Positions 1 through 8,076 of a stretch of 64,000 nucleotides of DNA are shown here, piece by piece. The translations under genes were made by a program, and so were the position numbers. Below the pieces are notes generated by a model that ran no database searches, had not been told where the DNA came from, and worked only from the letters and a program-made list of their open reading frames with translations. Position 1 is the stretch's first letter, and each line of letters starts with the position of its first letter. Origin of the DNA: DASZUK01 sp963844575 (GTDB lineage Bacteria; Actinomycetota; Acidimicrobiia; Acidimicrobiales; RAAP-2); NCBI GenBank assembly GCA_963844575.1, contig CAWJOU010000005.1:496001-560000 (forward strand). Direction: 5' to 3'.

Positions 1-1
1 G

Positions 2-631
2 GCGCTGCTGGCCACGCTGGCGACGTCGTTCGGCCCGCTGCCGGCGATGACGGTGGCCGCGTCGGGTTTCGGCGCCGGGAGCCGCGAGCTCGACGACCTG
101 CCGAACTGCACGCAGGTCGTCGTCGGCTCGGCGATGGCCGACCCGGCGGGGACCGGCCCGGCCGGCGGCCCCGGCCAGCCGGTCACGGTCGTCGAGGCGA
201 ACCTCGACGACGTCACCGGGGAGCAACTCGGCCAGGCCATCGCCGCGCTCCTCGACGCCGGCGCGTACGACGCATGGGTGACGCCGGCGGTCATGAAGAA
301 GGGCCGTCCGGCCCACGTCCTCCACGCCCTCTGCGACCCGGCACAGACGGCGGCGGTGCGGGAGGTCGTGGCCCGGACGACCGGGACGTTCGGCATGCGG
401 GCGGTCGGCGGCGAACGGTGGCCGGCAGCCCGGCGGATGGCGGAGGTCGTCGTCGGCGGCGAGACGATCCGCATGAAGATCGGCACCGGGCGGGCGAAGC
501 CGGAGTTCGACGACGTCGCCCGGGCGGCCGGTCGGACGGGCCTGCCGGCCCGCGAGGTCGCGTCACGGGCGGAGGAAGCGTGGCGGCACGACGGTGGGGG
601 TCACGGAAGCGGTACCGGCGGGACGCCGTGA
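2..631 (+). CDS. larC: LarC, nickel-pincer cofactor nickel insertase (C-terminal part, cut by window edge)
   Basis: The reading frame is open from the first bases and encodes about 209 residues of the C-terminal half of LarC. LarC inserts nickel into the pyridinium bis-thiocarboxylate precursor that LarB and LarE make for lactate-racemase-type enzymes. Family hallmarks are the VVEANLDDVTGEQLG stretch, the MKKGRPAHVL segment and the closing region with KIGTGRAKPEFDD. The 5' end lies outside the window, so the start cannot be judged. The stop codon overlaps the GTG start of the next gene by 4 bases, which suggests translational coupling. larE lies about 7.5 kb away on the other strand. Confidence 0.88.
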   Translation, partial: ALLATLATSFGPLPAMTVAASGFGAGSRELDDLPNCTQVVVGSAMADPAGTGPAGGPGQPVTVVEANLDDVTGEQLGQAIAALLDAGAYDAWVTPAVMKKGRPAHVLHALCDPAQTAAVREVVARTTGTFGMRAVGGERWPAARRMAEVVVGGETIRMKIGTGRAKPEFDDVARAAGRTGLPAREVASRAEEAWRHDGGGHGSGTGGTP

Positions 632-2127
632 CGCGCCGCCGCCCCGGCTGGTCCGGGACGGTCTTCCTGGCCGGCGCGGCCGTCCTCGCCGGGCTGGCGC
701 CAATCGCCGCCAACGCGTCGGCGGCGTCGGCTACGACGTCGCCATCGGCCGCCGCGGTGCCGCCGATCGCCTGGACGCCGTGCGCCAACGACCCGGGCTA
801 CCGCTGCGGCACCGTGCGCGTGCCGGTCGACTACGAGCACCCGGCCGGCCCGTCGCTCTCACTGGCCGTCATCGAGAAGCCGGCGACGGCGCCGGTCGGC
901 CAACCGGGCGTCCTGCTGTTCAACCCTGGCGGCCCGGGCGAGAGCGGGGTGCAGATCCTCCCGGTCCTGGCCTCGCTGGTGCCGCCGGCGGTCGCCGCCC
1001 GGTTCGACCTCGTCAGCTTCGACGAACGGGGCACTGGCGCCAGTGAGCGGCTGGCCTGTGGCCCGTCACCGGCGGCCGCGGCGAGCGTCGTCCCGGTGCC
1101 GGCGAAGGCCGGCGGCCCGCTCCCGGCGGCGAGCCCGTACCGCACGATGGCCGCGGACTGCCGGACGCGGTACCCGGCGCTGTTCGCCGACGTCGACACG
1201 ACCGCGGCGGCCCGCGACATGGACCGGATCCGCCAGGCGCTCGGTGTCGCCCAGATCGACTACTGGGGCCTCTCGTACGGGACGGTGCTCGGGTCGACGT
1301 ACGCCCGGCTGTTCCCGGACCGGGTGCGGGCGATGATCCTGGACGGCGCGGTGGACGCGACGCAGTCCTTGACGACGCAGGCCGCCCAGGAGGCGCCGGC
1401 GATCGAGCAGTCGCTCGACCACTTCTTCACGACGTGCGCGGCGGAGGCGACCTGCCCGCTCGGGCCCGATCCGGCGGCGTACTACGACCGGGTGGCCACT
1501 GCGCTGACCGCCCACCCGCTGCCGGCGCCAGGCGGCGGGGACGACGTGCCGGTGACGGTCGGCGACCTCGACGCGGCGACGCTCTTCTACCTCAGCGTGC
1601 CGACGTTCGGCGGATCGTTCCCGACCGCCGTCGTCGCCGCGGCCGGCGGCAACGGGGCGCCATTGCGGGCGCTGTCACTGGCGTTCGAGCAGGACCTCGA
1701 CAGCACGTCGCTCGTCGGCCCACAGTGGACGTACGCCTGCAACGACGCCACCGAACGACCGACGCCGACCGACGCCGGCGCCCTGGCCCGCTCGCTGGCC
1801 GCCCGGTACGGCCAGCTCGGCGGCTACGCGGTCACCTACGACCTCGGCGCGTGTACGGACTGGCCGGCCGCGACCGACCCGGTGACCGCGGTGGCGGTCC
1901 ACGGTGGACCGCCGATCCTCGTCATCGGCAACACTGGGGACCCGAACACGCCGCATGCCGGCGCGGTCGCCCTGGCCGGCGCGCTCGGCACCGGCCACCT
2001 CGTCACGTGGGACGGCTGGGGCCACACGTGGCTCCTCAACGGGTCCACGGATGCATGCATGCAGCAGGTCGTCGACGGCTATCTCGAGACCCGTACGATC
2101 CCGGCAACCGGCACGACGTGCCAGTGA
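628..2127 (+). CDS. Secreted alpha/beta hydrolase, tripeptidyl-aminopeptidase-like (TAP/S33 type)
   Basis: Encodes 499 residues from a GTG that overlaps the larC stop. The N-terminus has Arg residues at 3-5, a hydrophobic stretch near 10-27 and an Ala-rich region, so it is an export signal. The mature part has the S33/TAP layout: an oxyanion segment FNPGGPGESG, the nucleophile elbow GLSYG with Ser216, a C-terminal TAP-like domain with Asp438 in GNTGDPNTP, and His466 in GWGHTW. Streptomyces homologues of this type cleave N-terminal tripeptides from secreted proteins, or act as general proline-type peptidases or esterases. The exact substrate cannot be read from the sequence. An upstream in-frame extension overlapping larC was discarded because it would bury the signal peptide. 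Confidence 0.85.
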   Translation: MTRRRPGWSGTVFLAGAAVLAGLAPIAANASAASATTSPSAAAVPPIAWTPCANDPGYRCGTVRVPVDYEHPAGPSLSLAVIEKPATAPVGQPGVLLFNPGGPGESGVQILPVLASLVPPAVAARFDLVSFDERGTGASERLACGPSPAAAASVVPVPAKAGGPLPAASPYRTMAADCRTRYPALFADVDTTAAARDMDRIRQALGVAQIDYWGLSYGTVLGSTYARLFPDRVRAMILDGAVDATQSLTTQAAQEAPAIEQSLDHFFTTCAAEATCPLGPDPAAYYDRVATALTAHPLPAPGGGDDVPVTVGDLDAATLFYLSVPTFGGSFPTAVVAAAGGNGAPLRALSLAFEQDLDSTSLVGPQWTYACNDATERPTPTDAGALARSLAARYGQLGGYAVTYDLGACTDWPAATDPVTAVAVHGGPPILVIGNTGDPNTPHAGAVALAGALGTGHLVTWDGWGHTWLLNGSTDACMQQVVDGYLETRTIPATGTTCQ

Positions 2128-2242
2128 TCCGGCGACCGATAATCGGAAAATATGGCCTTCTATTATTGGAAAATGACCACACCACTTGGTGGCCGAACTG
2201 GCGCATATACACCGAGCCGAACGTCGGTTAACCTCGCTCGAC

Positions 2243-2977
2243 GTGAGCCCGAGCCCTCCGGAACCGGCCGCCACGGCCGACCTGTCGCTGGCGGACCCGC
2301 TGGCCGATTCGCCGCCGACCCAATCCCCGACGGCCCAATCCCCGACGACCCAATCCCCGACCACCGAGTCCCCACCGTCCGAACCCCCGCCGCCCGGCTC
2401 GGGCGACGGGTCGGGCGCCGCGACGCCACCTCCGCCACACCGCTCCCGCCTCCGACGCGTGATGGTCCCGTGGGGGATCATCGTCGTGCTGGGCCTCGTC
2501 ATCGCGGTCGTCGTGCGGCTGTTCGTCTTCCAGCTGTACTACGTCCCGTCGACATCGATGAACCCGACGATCAAGGCCGGCGACCGGATCCTCGTCGACA
2601 AGCTCGCCTTCCACCTGCACCCGGTCGACCGGGGCGACATCATCGTCTTCCGCCGCCCACCGGCCGCGACGTGTGGCGAAGGTCTCACCGACTTCGTCAA
2701 GCGGGTCATCGGCCTGCCCGGCGAGACGATCTCGGGCCGGGACGGTCACGTCTACATCGATGGCAAGCAGCTGGCCGAGCCATGGCTGCCCAAAGTGGCG
2801 ACCACGTACACGGCCACTTTCGGCCCGGACAAGATACCGGCCGGCGACTACTTCATGATGGGGGACCACCGGACGACGTCGTGTGACAGCCGCTACTGGG
2901 GGCCGATCAAACGGTCGGCGATCGTCGGTGAGGTGGTCATGCGGGTCTGGCCGATCTCGTCGCTCCGGTTCTATTGA
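2243..2977 (+). CDS. lepB: Signal peptidase I
   Basis: Type I signal peptidase, 244 residues, removing Sec and Tat signal peptides at the outer face of the membrane. An N-terminal Pro/Ser/Thr-rich cytoplasmic region of about 70 residues precedes one membrane segment at about 74-97. The catalytic Ser105 lies in PSTSMNPT and the general base Lys153 in DFVKRVIGLPGE. The C-terminal box GDHRTTSCDSRYWGPI is also present. The GTG at 2243 is chosen because upstream residues look random, but an ATG at 2186 is in frame. The cytoplasmic linker carries codon-phased PT(x)QS repeats at 2315-2371. Confidence 0.88.
   Translation: MSPSPPEPAATADLSLADPLADSPPTQSPTAQSPTTQSPTTESPPSEPPPPGSGDGSGAATPPPPHRSRLRRVMVPWGIIVVLGLVIAVVVRLFVFQLYYVPSTSMNPTIKAGDRILVDKLAFHLHPVDRGDIIVFRRPPAATCGEGLTDFVKRVIGLPGETISGRDGHVYIDGKQLAEPWLPKVATTYTATFGPDKIPAGDYFMMGDHRTTSCDSRYWGPIKRSAIVGEVVMRVWPISSLRFY
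2315..2371 (+). repeat. Codon-phased Pro-Thr-Gln-Ser minisatellite in lepB
   Basis: Four imperfect copies of a 12-15 base unit (ccg acc/g .. caa tcc) encode PTQS, PTAQS, PTTQS and PTTES in the predicted cytoplasmic linker of signal peptidase I. The unit is in phase with the codons, so copy-number changes would alter linker length without breaking the enzyme. Confidence 0.8.
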
Positions 2978-3016
2978 GCCGAACCGATCGCCCGTATGCC
3001 GAGTGCGCCAGCCGGG

Positions 3017-4372
3017 TTACTCGGCCGCTTCGGCCAAGGCCTCGGCCAGCGTGGGGTGGACGAGCATGCTCTCGACGATGTCCTGGACGCGGAGCCCGGC
3101 GGTGACGGCGACGGCGAGCACGGAGATCAGCTCGGCCGCGTGCTGGCCGACGATGGAGCCGCCGAGCACGACGCCGGTGGCCGGGTCGGAGATGATCTTG
3201 ACGAAGCCGCGGGGATCGTTGTTGATCAGCGCCTTGGCACTGGCCGCGAACGGGACCTTCGTCACCCGGATCTTCCGCCCCTCGGCGAAGGCGTCGGCTT
3301 CGGCCAGGCCGACGTCGGCGATCTCGGGCTCGGTGAAGATGGCCGACGCGGCCTTGTCGTAGTTCAGGTGCCGGTGGGCGACGGTATGGCCACCGACGAC
3401 ATGCTCGGCGATCTTGCGGCCCTGCATCGACGCCACCGAGGACAGCGGGAGCTTGCCGGAAAGGTCGCCGGCCGCGTAGATGTGCGGCACGTTCGTCTGG
3501 CAGTGGTGGTTGATCGGCACGTAACCATCCGGGTCGACCTCGATCCCGGCCGATGCCAGGCCGAGCGTCTCGGAGCTCGGGACCGAACCGATGGCCAGCA
3601 GGGCGTGCGAGCCGGTGACCATCCGACCGTCGTCGCAACGGACGACGATGCCGTCGGCCGTCCGGTCGATGCCGACGGCCCGGGCGCCCTTCAGCAACCG
3701 GACGCCGCGGCGCAGGAAATCGTCCTCCAGCACGGCGGCCACCTCGGGGTCCTTGCGGGGCAGCACCTGCTGGCGGCTGACGACGAGCGTCACCGCCGCG
3801 CCGAGCGACGAGAACATGTGCACGAATTCGACGCCGGTGACGCCGGAGCCGATGACGACGAGGTGGGCCGGCAGCTCCTTCGGCGGGTACGCGTCGCGGG
3901 TGGCGAGCACGCGGTCGCCGTCGAGCTCGGCCCAGTCGGGGATGCGGGGCCGGCTGCCGGTGGCGAGGAGGACGGCGTCGGCGTCGAAGTGCCGGAGCCC
4001 ATTGGCCGTATCGGCGACGACCTCGTGCGGGCCGTCGAGCCACCCGGCCCCCTTGACGAGCTCGACGTGCTGGCTCTCCAAGATGGCGACGGTCGACGCC
4101 TCGAGCCGTTGCGTGATCGCGTCGATCCGCTGACGGAGGCCCTCGAGGTCGAGCTGGCCACTCGTCTCCTGGAGGCCCATGCCGGCCGCCCGGTCGAGAT
4201 AGGCCATGGCGCCGCCGGTGGCGATCATCGCCTTCGACGGGATGCAGTCCCAGAGATTGGCGGCCCCGCCGACGATGTCCCGCTCGATCAGCGTGACGTC
4301 GACACCGAGGCGGGCGGCGTACGTCGCGGCCTGCGTCCCGGCCGGGCCACCGCCGATGATCACGAACCGCAT
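3017..4372 (-). CDS. lpdA: NAD(P)H-quinone dehydrogenase, LpdA-like flavoprotein disulfide reductase homologue
   Basis: A 451-residue flavoprotein with the two-dinucleotide-binding-domain fold of lipoamide dehydrogenase. The FAD motif GGGPAG is at 7-12, the NAD motif VVIGSGVTGVEF is mid-protein, and the dimerisation domain ends with MLVHPTLAEAL. The redox-active pair that should read CxxxxC is GGAANLWDCIPSK, so the first Cys is Ala38 and only Cys43 remains. It cannot form the active disulfide. Mycobacterial LpdA has the same feature and acts as an NAD(P)H:quinone reductase, so this is named after it rather than as an E3 subunit. It stands alone, with no dehydrogenase-complex genes nearby. Confidence 0.82.
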   Translation of the reverse strand: MRFVIIGGGPAGTQAATYAARLGVDVTLIERDIVGGAANLWDCIPSKAMIATGGAMAYLDRAAGMGLQETSGQLDLEGLRQRIDAITQRLEASTVAILESQHVELVKGAGWLDGPHEVVADTANGLRHFDADAVLLATGSRPRIPDWAELDGDRVLATRDAYPPKELPAHLVVIGSGVTGVEFVHMFSSLGAAVTLVVSRQQVLPRKDPEVAAVLEDDFLRRGVRLLKGARAVGIDRTADGIVVRCDDGRMVTGSHALLAIGSVPSSETLGLASAGIEVDPDGYVPINHHCQTNVPHIYAAGDLSGKLPLSSVASMQGRKIAEHVVGGHTVAHRHLNYDKAASAIFTEPEIADVGLAEADAFAEGRKIRVTKVPFAASAKALINNDPRGFVKIISDPATGVVLGGSIVGQHAAELISVLAVAVTAGLRVQDIVESMLVHPTLAEALAEAAE

Positions 4373-4498
4373 GGCGTCAGGCTACGCCGCCGGATCCTGG
4401 GTTCCGACGGCCGGAGAAGGTGCGATGCGGAACCCGACGTTCGTGACCTCCGGTGAGACGCTCATCGGCTGCCGGTGGCCCGAAACGTCGCTCTGCCG

Positions 4499-5647
4499 TT
4501 ACGGGGCCTCGCCAGTAAGGATCTCGAGCATCTCGGAGGCCAACCAGCGGTTTGACCTTCCCGGAACGCGTGCGGCTTTCTGGACGATCTTCACCTTTTC
4601 CAGTTGTCGAAGAAGGTTGGTGGCCCCCTGGTAGGTGATCGCCAAGGTGTGAGAGACCCCGGAGCTGGTCACGAACGGGTTTTGCAGCAACATGTCGACC
4701 ACTTCATGCGCCCGGCTCCGCGACCCGTGCAGCCGCTTCCGGTAGTCCTCACGCAGATCCGTCAACGCCTCCGCCCTCTTAACCGCATCGGATGCCTGGC
4801 TGGCTATGGCCTCGAAGAAGAACTGGAGCCACTGCTGGACTTCTCCCCTCTCGCGGACGGCCTGGAGCCTTTGGTAGTACTCATCGCGATGCCGTTCGAA
4901 GTAGGTGCTGACATAGAGCAACGGTCCAGGCAGGTGTTCCTCACTTACGAGGAAGAAGGCGATGAGCAGTCGCCCAAGCCGTCCGTTGCCATCCAAAAAT
5001 GGATGCAACGTCTCGAACTGGTAGTGCAAGAGGGCACAGCGGACAAGAGGTGGCAGCGTTGACCCTGTGTGCACGAACCGTTCCCAATCGGTGAGACCGT
5101 CGACCATCTCCTCCGCGGGCGGCGGGACGAAGATGGCCGTAGCCGGACGGTTGTCGGGCGATCCGATCCAATTCGGCGAAGTTCTGATCGTGCCGGGCTG
5201 TCGCTCCTGTCCACGGACACCCTTCAGCAGGACGCCGTGGATCTCCTCGAGGAGTCGACGCGAGATCGGAAGCGTCGTCAACCGTTCGAGACCCGTGGCC
5301 ATGGCCTGGACGTAGTTCACGACCTCGACCACGTCGCCTCGGATGTCATCACGCGATTCGGCGTCGAAAACCTCGGCGATGGTTGCCTGCGTCCCCTCGA
5401 TACGGGAACTGGCGACCGCCTCTCGCCGCATGTAGGCGTTTACCAGCAGTTGAGGGTTGGGAAGGTGACGACCGGCTCCAGCCAAGCGCCCGATCGCCCG
5501 ATCGGCGTCAGAAAGAGTCGCCACAGTGGCGCCTTCCAACGAAAGGGAGCGGGGGAGCGGGGTCGGGAGGAACGTGTAATAGCCGTGGGGCCCGGGCGTC
5601 TTGACCACCCGTCCGAAGGAGGACGACACGAATCGGTCCGGGTTCAC
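4499..5647 (-). CDS. Fic family protein (AMPylase/NMPylase type) with C-terminal winged helix
   Basis: 382 residues. The catalytic Fic motif is complete, HPFLDGNGRLGR at 215-226, so AMP transfer (or a related nucleotidyl transfer) to a protein hydroxyl is expected. An inhibitory helix motif of the SxxxEG form, SSRIEG at 80-85, lies N-terminal to the core, as in class II self-inhibited Fic proteins. The last 80 residues look like a winged helix, which suggests DNA binding or target recognition. Start is a GTG. The gene and its upstream region are less GC-rich than the neighbours, and it sits alone between housekeeping genes, both signs of transfer. The target protein is unknown. Confidence 0.87.
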   Translation of the reverse strand: MNPDRFVSSSFGRVVKTPGPHGYYTFLPTPLPRSLSLEGATVATLSDADRAIGRLAGAGRHLPNPQLLVNAYMRREAVASSRIEGTQATIAEVFDAESRDDIRGDVVEVVNYVQAMATGLERLTTLPISRRLLEEIHGVLLKGVRGQERQPGTIRTSPNWIGSPDNRPATAIFVPPPAEEMVDGLTDWERFVHTGSTLPPLVRCALLHYQFETLHPFLDGNGRLGRLLIAFFLVSEEHLPGPLLYVSTYFERHRDEYYQRLQAVRERGEVQQWLQFFFEAIASQASDAVKRAEALTDLREDYRKRLHGSRSRAHEVVDMLLQNPFVTSSGVSHTLAITYQGATNLLRQLEKVKIVQKAARVPGRSNRWLASEMLEILTGEAP

Positions 5648-5743
5648 GTCCCCTAAGCTACAACAAACACTGCTATTTCGTTTGATCTCCTGCCCGGAGG
5701 GCCAAAGTCTGTTGCACCTGACTCATTGCACCGCCTCCGGTGT

Positions 5744-6193
5744 CTACCCGTCGACGGCGTACCGGTAGACGTTCGTCTCGCGCCGGACGAACCCGAGCCG
5801 CTGGTAGAGGCGGTTCGCGGCCTCGCGGTCGGGCCGTGACGTGAGGTCGACGGTGCGCGCGCCGGCCTGCCGGGCCGCGTCGACGGCCGCCTCGACGAGG
5901 GCGGAGCCGATGCCGCCGCCGCGCTCGGTCTGGTCGACGACGACGTCCTCGATCCACGCCCGGACGCCGGTCGGCAACCGGAAGTGGGCGAGCGTCAGCG
6001 CGCCGACGATCCGACCACCGGCGTTCCGGGCGACGAAGAGCGTCGTCGCCGGCGAGATCGCGACCTCGTCCAACTCGGCGAACGTCGGTGGCGGCGCGGA
6101 GGACGAGAGCTGCGGCAGGAGGGCTTTGATGGCGTCGAGCAGCTCGTGGTCGGCCACCGTGGCCCGCTCGACGGTCACCCCCGTCTCGGTCAT
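5744..6193 (-). CDS. GNAT family N-acetyltransferase
   Basis: 149 residues from an ATG. The acetyl-CoA binding core is visible as VVVDQTERGGGIGSALVEAAV (split by positions 88-108), with the usual R/QxxGxG/A pyrophosphate loop read as ERGGGIGS. It is followed by DLTSRPDREAANRLYQRLGF, the GNAT C-terminal signature for small N-acetyltransferases. The substrate is not predictable. An adjoining Nudix gene on the same strand starts upstream, with a 44-base gap, so the two may be co-transcribed. Confidence 0.82.
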   Translation of the reverse strand: MTETGVTVERATVADHELLDAIKALLPQLSSSAPPPTFAELDEVAISPATTLFVARNAGGRIVGALTLAHFRLPTGVRAWIEDVVVDQTERGGGIGSALVEAAVDAARQAGARTVDLTSRPDREAANRLYQRLGFVRRETNVYRYAVDG

Positions 6194-6237
6194 CCGTGCC
6201 CTCCGAGCGCTCCCGGTCCGTGGCCCGTCACCGCGGC

Positions 6238-6936
6238 TCAGTCCTCCGGCTGATCGGTCCCCCGCCACATCGGCTGGCGGACCCGGTCGTAGAGGACGTC
6301 GCGGTGCTCGCCGCGGATAGCCGCGAAGACGTGCTCGCCCCACCGCTCGACCCCGACGAGCGGCGACGGCAACGTCTCGGGGGTGAACCAGCCGACGTCG
6401 CGGCATTCGAGCGGGTGCGGCTCCAGCTTCCCGCCGACGGCCCGGCAGTAGAAGACGAGCGAGTACAGCGGGATGCGGGTGAAGCCGAGCCGCAGGCCGT
6501 CGAGCACGGCGATCAGCCGCACCGGCTCCGCGTCGATCCCGGTCTCCTCCTTGACCTCCTTGACGACGACCTCGGCGGCCGAGTACCCGACGTCGCACCA
6601 GCCGGTCGGGTACAGCCAGACGCCGGAATCGGCTCGCTGGATCAGCAGCAGCTCGCCGTCGTCGTTGCCGACGGCCGCGCCGACGGCCACCTTCGGCGTG
6701 ACATACCCGGCGACGCCGCTCCCGACTTGCTCGAGCCACTCCTCGACCAGGCCGTCGGCGTCGACGGCCGCCGCGTCGCCGTCGACGGCCGACCGGATGT
6801 CGGCCGCGACGTGCAGGATCTCCTCGAACCGCTCCCGTTCGTACAGGCTCTCGGTGAAGCCGAGCCCGGTCCGGGCGATGGCCGACAGGCTCTCGCTCCA
6901 GCGCAACAGCGTCCGGGTCGACACGGTCGGGTCCAC
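6238..6936 (-). CDS. Nudix hydrolase with N-terminal Nudix_N_2-type domain
   Basis: 232 residues. The first roughly 65 residues (RTLLRWSESLSAIARTGLGF) match the helical N-terminal domain found before a subset of Nudix enzymes. The Nudix box begins at GWCDVGYSAAE and ends KEVKEETGI. Compared with GX5EX7REUXEEXGU, Tyr replaces the first Glu and Lys replaces Arg, while the metal-binding EE is kept. That pattern is usual in the GW.DVG..AAE subgroup, often annotated as ADP-ribose or NADH pyrophosphatase-like. The substrate stays undetermined. Confidence 0.83.
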   Translation of the reverse strand: MDPTVSTRTLLRWSESLSAIARTGLGFTESLYERERFEEILHVAADIRSAVDGDAAAVDADGLVEEWLEQVGSGVAGYVTPKVAVGAAVGNDDGELLLIQRADSGVWLYPTGWCDVGYSAAEVVVKEVKEETGIDAEPVRLIAVLDGLRLGFTRIPLYSLVFYCRAVGGKLEPHPLECRDVGWFTPETLPSPLVGVERWGEHVFAAIRGEHRDVLYDRVRQPMWRGTDQPED

Positions 6937-6988
6937 GGGTCGACGCTACCGCGCCCGACGGCGGGGCCGCGGTGGAGCAGAATGTGCT

Positions 6989-7189
6989 GTGCCTGTGAAC
7001 GACGACTGCCGCCACTACATCATGCAGACGACCGGGCGGGGCGACAAGCTCGAACGCTGCAAGATCGGCGCCAACGACCCGCTGCCGTTCGCCTGCCCGG
7101 ATGGCTGCGTCTTCTACGAGCCGCGGCGGGTGTCGTCGGCCGGTTGGCAGGTGCCGCGCGACGAGGATCCACCGTCCGGCCGACGGTGA
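6989..7189 (+). CDS. Small conserved cysteine-rich protein (66 aa), function unknown
   Basis: GTG start at 6989 with a purine-rich GGAG about 9 bases upstream gives 66 residues. Four cysteines are spaced C7-x16-C24-x11-C36-x3-C40, within CRHYIMQTTGRGDKLERC and the CPDGCVFYEPR turn, which looks like a metal-binding or redox knuckle. I recall similar short actinobacterial proteins of unknown function. The stop overlaps the GTG start of the following acetyltransferase by 4 bases (GTGA), so the two are translationally coupled. Confidence 0.72.
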   Translation: MPVNDDCRHYIMQTTGRGDKLERCKIGANDPLPFACPDGCVFYEPRRVSSAGWQVPRDEDPPSGRR

Positions 7190-7791
7190 CCGGACGGCCG
7201 GCCGCGGCGGCACCGGTGACGGCCGCCGAACCGACCGCGGGCGGCCCAGCCGACGCGTTGCCGGTGCTCCCGGCCGGCCCGTTCCGGCTCCGGGCGTTCG
7301 CGCCCCGGGACGTGGGGATGGTCGTCGAGGCATCCGTCGACCCGGTCATCCCACTGATCTCGAGCGTGCCGCCAGAGGCGTCGGCGGCGGACGCGACGGC
7401 GTTCGTCGATCGTCAGCGCCACCGGCTGCGGGACGGCTACGGCTACTCGTTCGTCATCGCCGACGGCGCGAACGACCGGGGCGTCGGGTCGATCGGCCTG
7501 TGGCTGCGCGACATCGACCTCGGCCGAGCGTCGGTCGGCTACTGGGTCGTCCCGGCCGCTCGCGGTCGCCGGGCGGCCGGCTTCGCCCTGGCGTCGCTGG
7601 CCGCGTGGGTGTTCGACCAACTCGCGATCCCGAGGCTGGAGCTCCATGTCGAACCGTGGAACGTCGCGTCGATCAGGACGGCCGAGCGGGTCGGCTTCGT
7701 GCGCGAAGGGCTCCTCCGCTCGTGGCAGGGGGTCGGCGACGAGCGTCGCGACGTCTACGCGTACTCGCTGCTCGCGACGGACGACCGGTAG
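7186..7791 (+). CDS. GNAT family N-acetyltransferase, RimJ/RimL-like
   Basis: 201 residues. The start GTG overlaps the stop of the Cys-rich small gene. The body shows the RimJ/RimL-type acetyltransferase_3 layout: PFRLRAFAPRDVGMV near the start, a central GSIGLWLRDIDLGRASVGYWV strand-turn (a run longer than 20, positions about 103-123), the acetyl-CoA loop AARGRRAAGFALASL, and NVASIRTAERVGFVREGLLR near the end. Such enzymes acetylate N-terminal amines of ribosomal proteins or small amines. The target is unknown. Confidence 0.82.
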   Translation: MTGRPAAAAPVTAAEPTAGGPADALPVLPAGPFRLRAFAPRDVGMVVEASVDPVIPLISSVPPEASAADATAFVDRQRHRLRDGYGYSFVIADGANDRGVGSIGLWLRDIDLGRASVGYWVVPAARGRRAAGFALASLAAWVFDQLAIPRLELHVEPWNVASIRTAERVGFVREGLLRSWQGVGDERRDVYAYSLLATDDR

Positions 7792-7808
7792 TCCCGGCGT
7801 CGGCCGGC

Positions 7809-8054
7809 TCAACCCTCGAGGACGTCGCCGAGCAGGTCGACCTGGACGCCCTCGCTGCGGAGCCAGGCCAGGCTCTGGTCGACGACGGACGCGTCACCCT
7901 GGAGCTCGCAGACGATCCAGCCACCGGTGTCTTCGACGTTGGCTCGGCGGATGTTCGGGTCGACGTCGAAGTGGCGGACCATCCGGGCGAGCAACGGCAT
8001 TCGGACGAGCGATTCCGGGAAGGTGAGTTTCACCTGGACTTTCACCGTGCTCAC
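7809..8054 (-). CDS. Stand-alone NIL domain protein
   Basis: 81 residues from a GTG preceded by an AGGGGG ribosome-binding site. The whole protein is one ferredoxin-like NIL domain (KVQVKLTFPESLVRMPLLA, then NIRRANVEDTGGWIVCEL and a terminal helix). NIL domains are usually found at the C-terminus of methionine ABC ATPases or fused to ferredoxins, where they bind small ligands. Here it follows larE by 22 bases on the same strand, so a role with sulfur or nickel-pincer chemistry is possible but is only inferred from position. Confidence 0.78.
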   Translation of the reverse strand: MSTVKVQVKLTFPESLVRMPLLARMVRHFDVDPNIRRANVEDTGGWIVCELQGDASVVDQSLAWLRSEGVQVDLLGDVLEG

Positions 8055-8076
8055 TGAGCACCCCCTGGTGCCGTGC

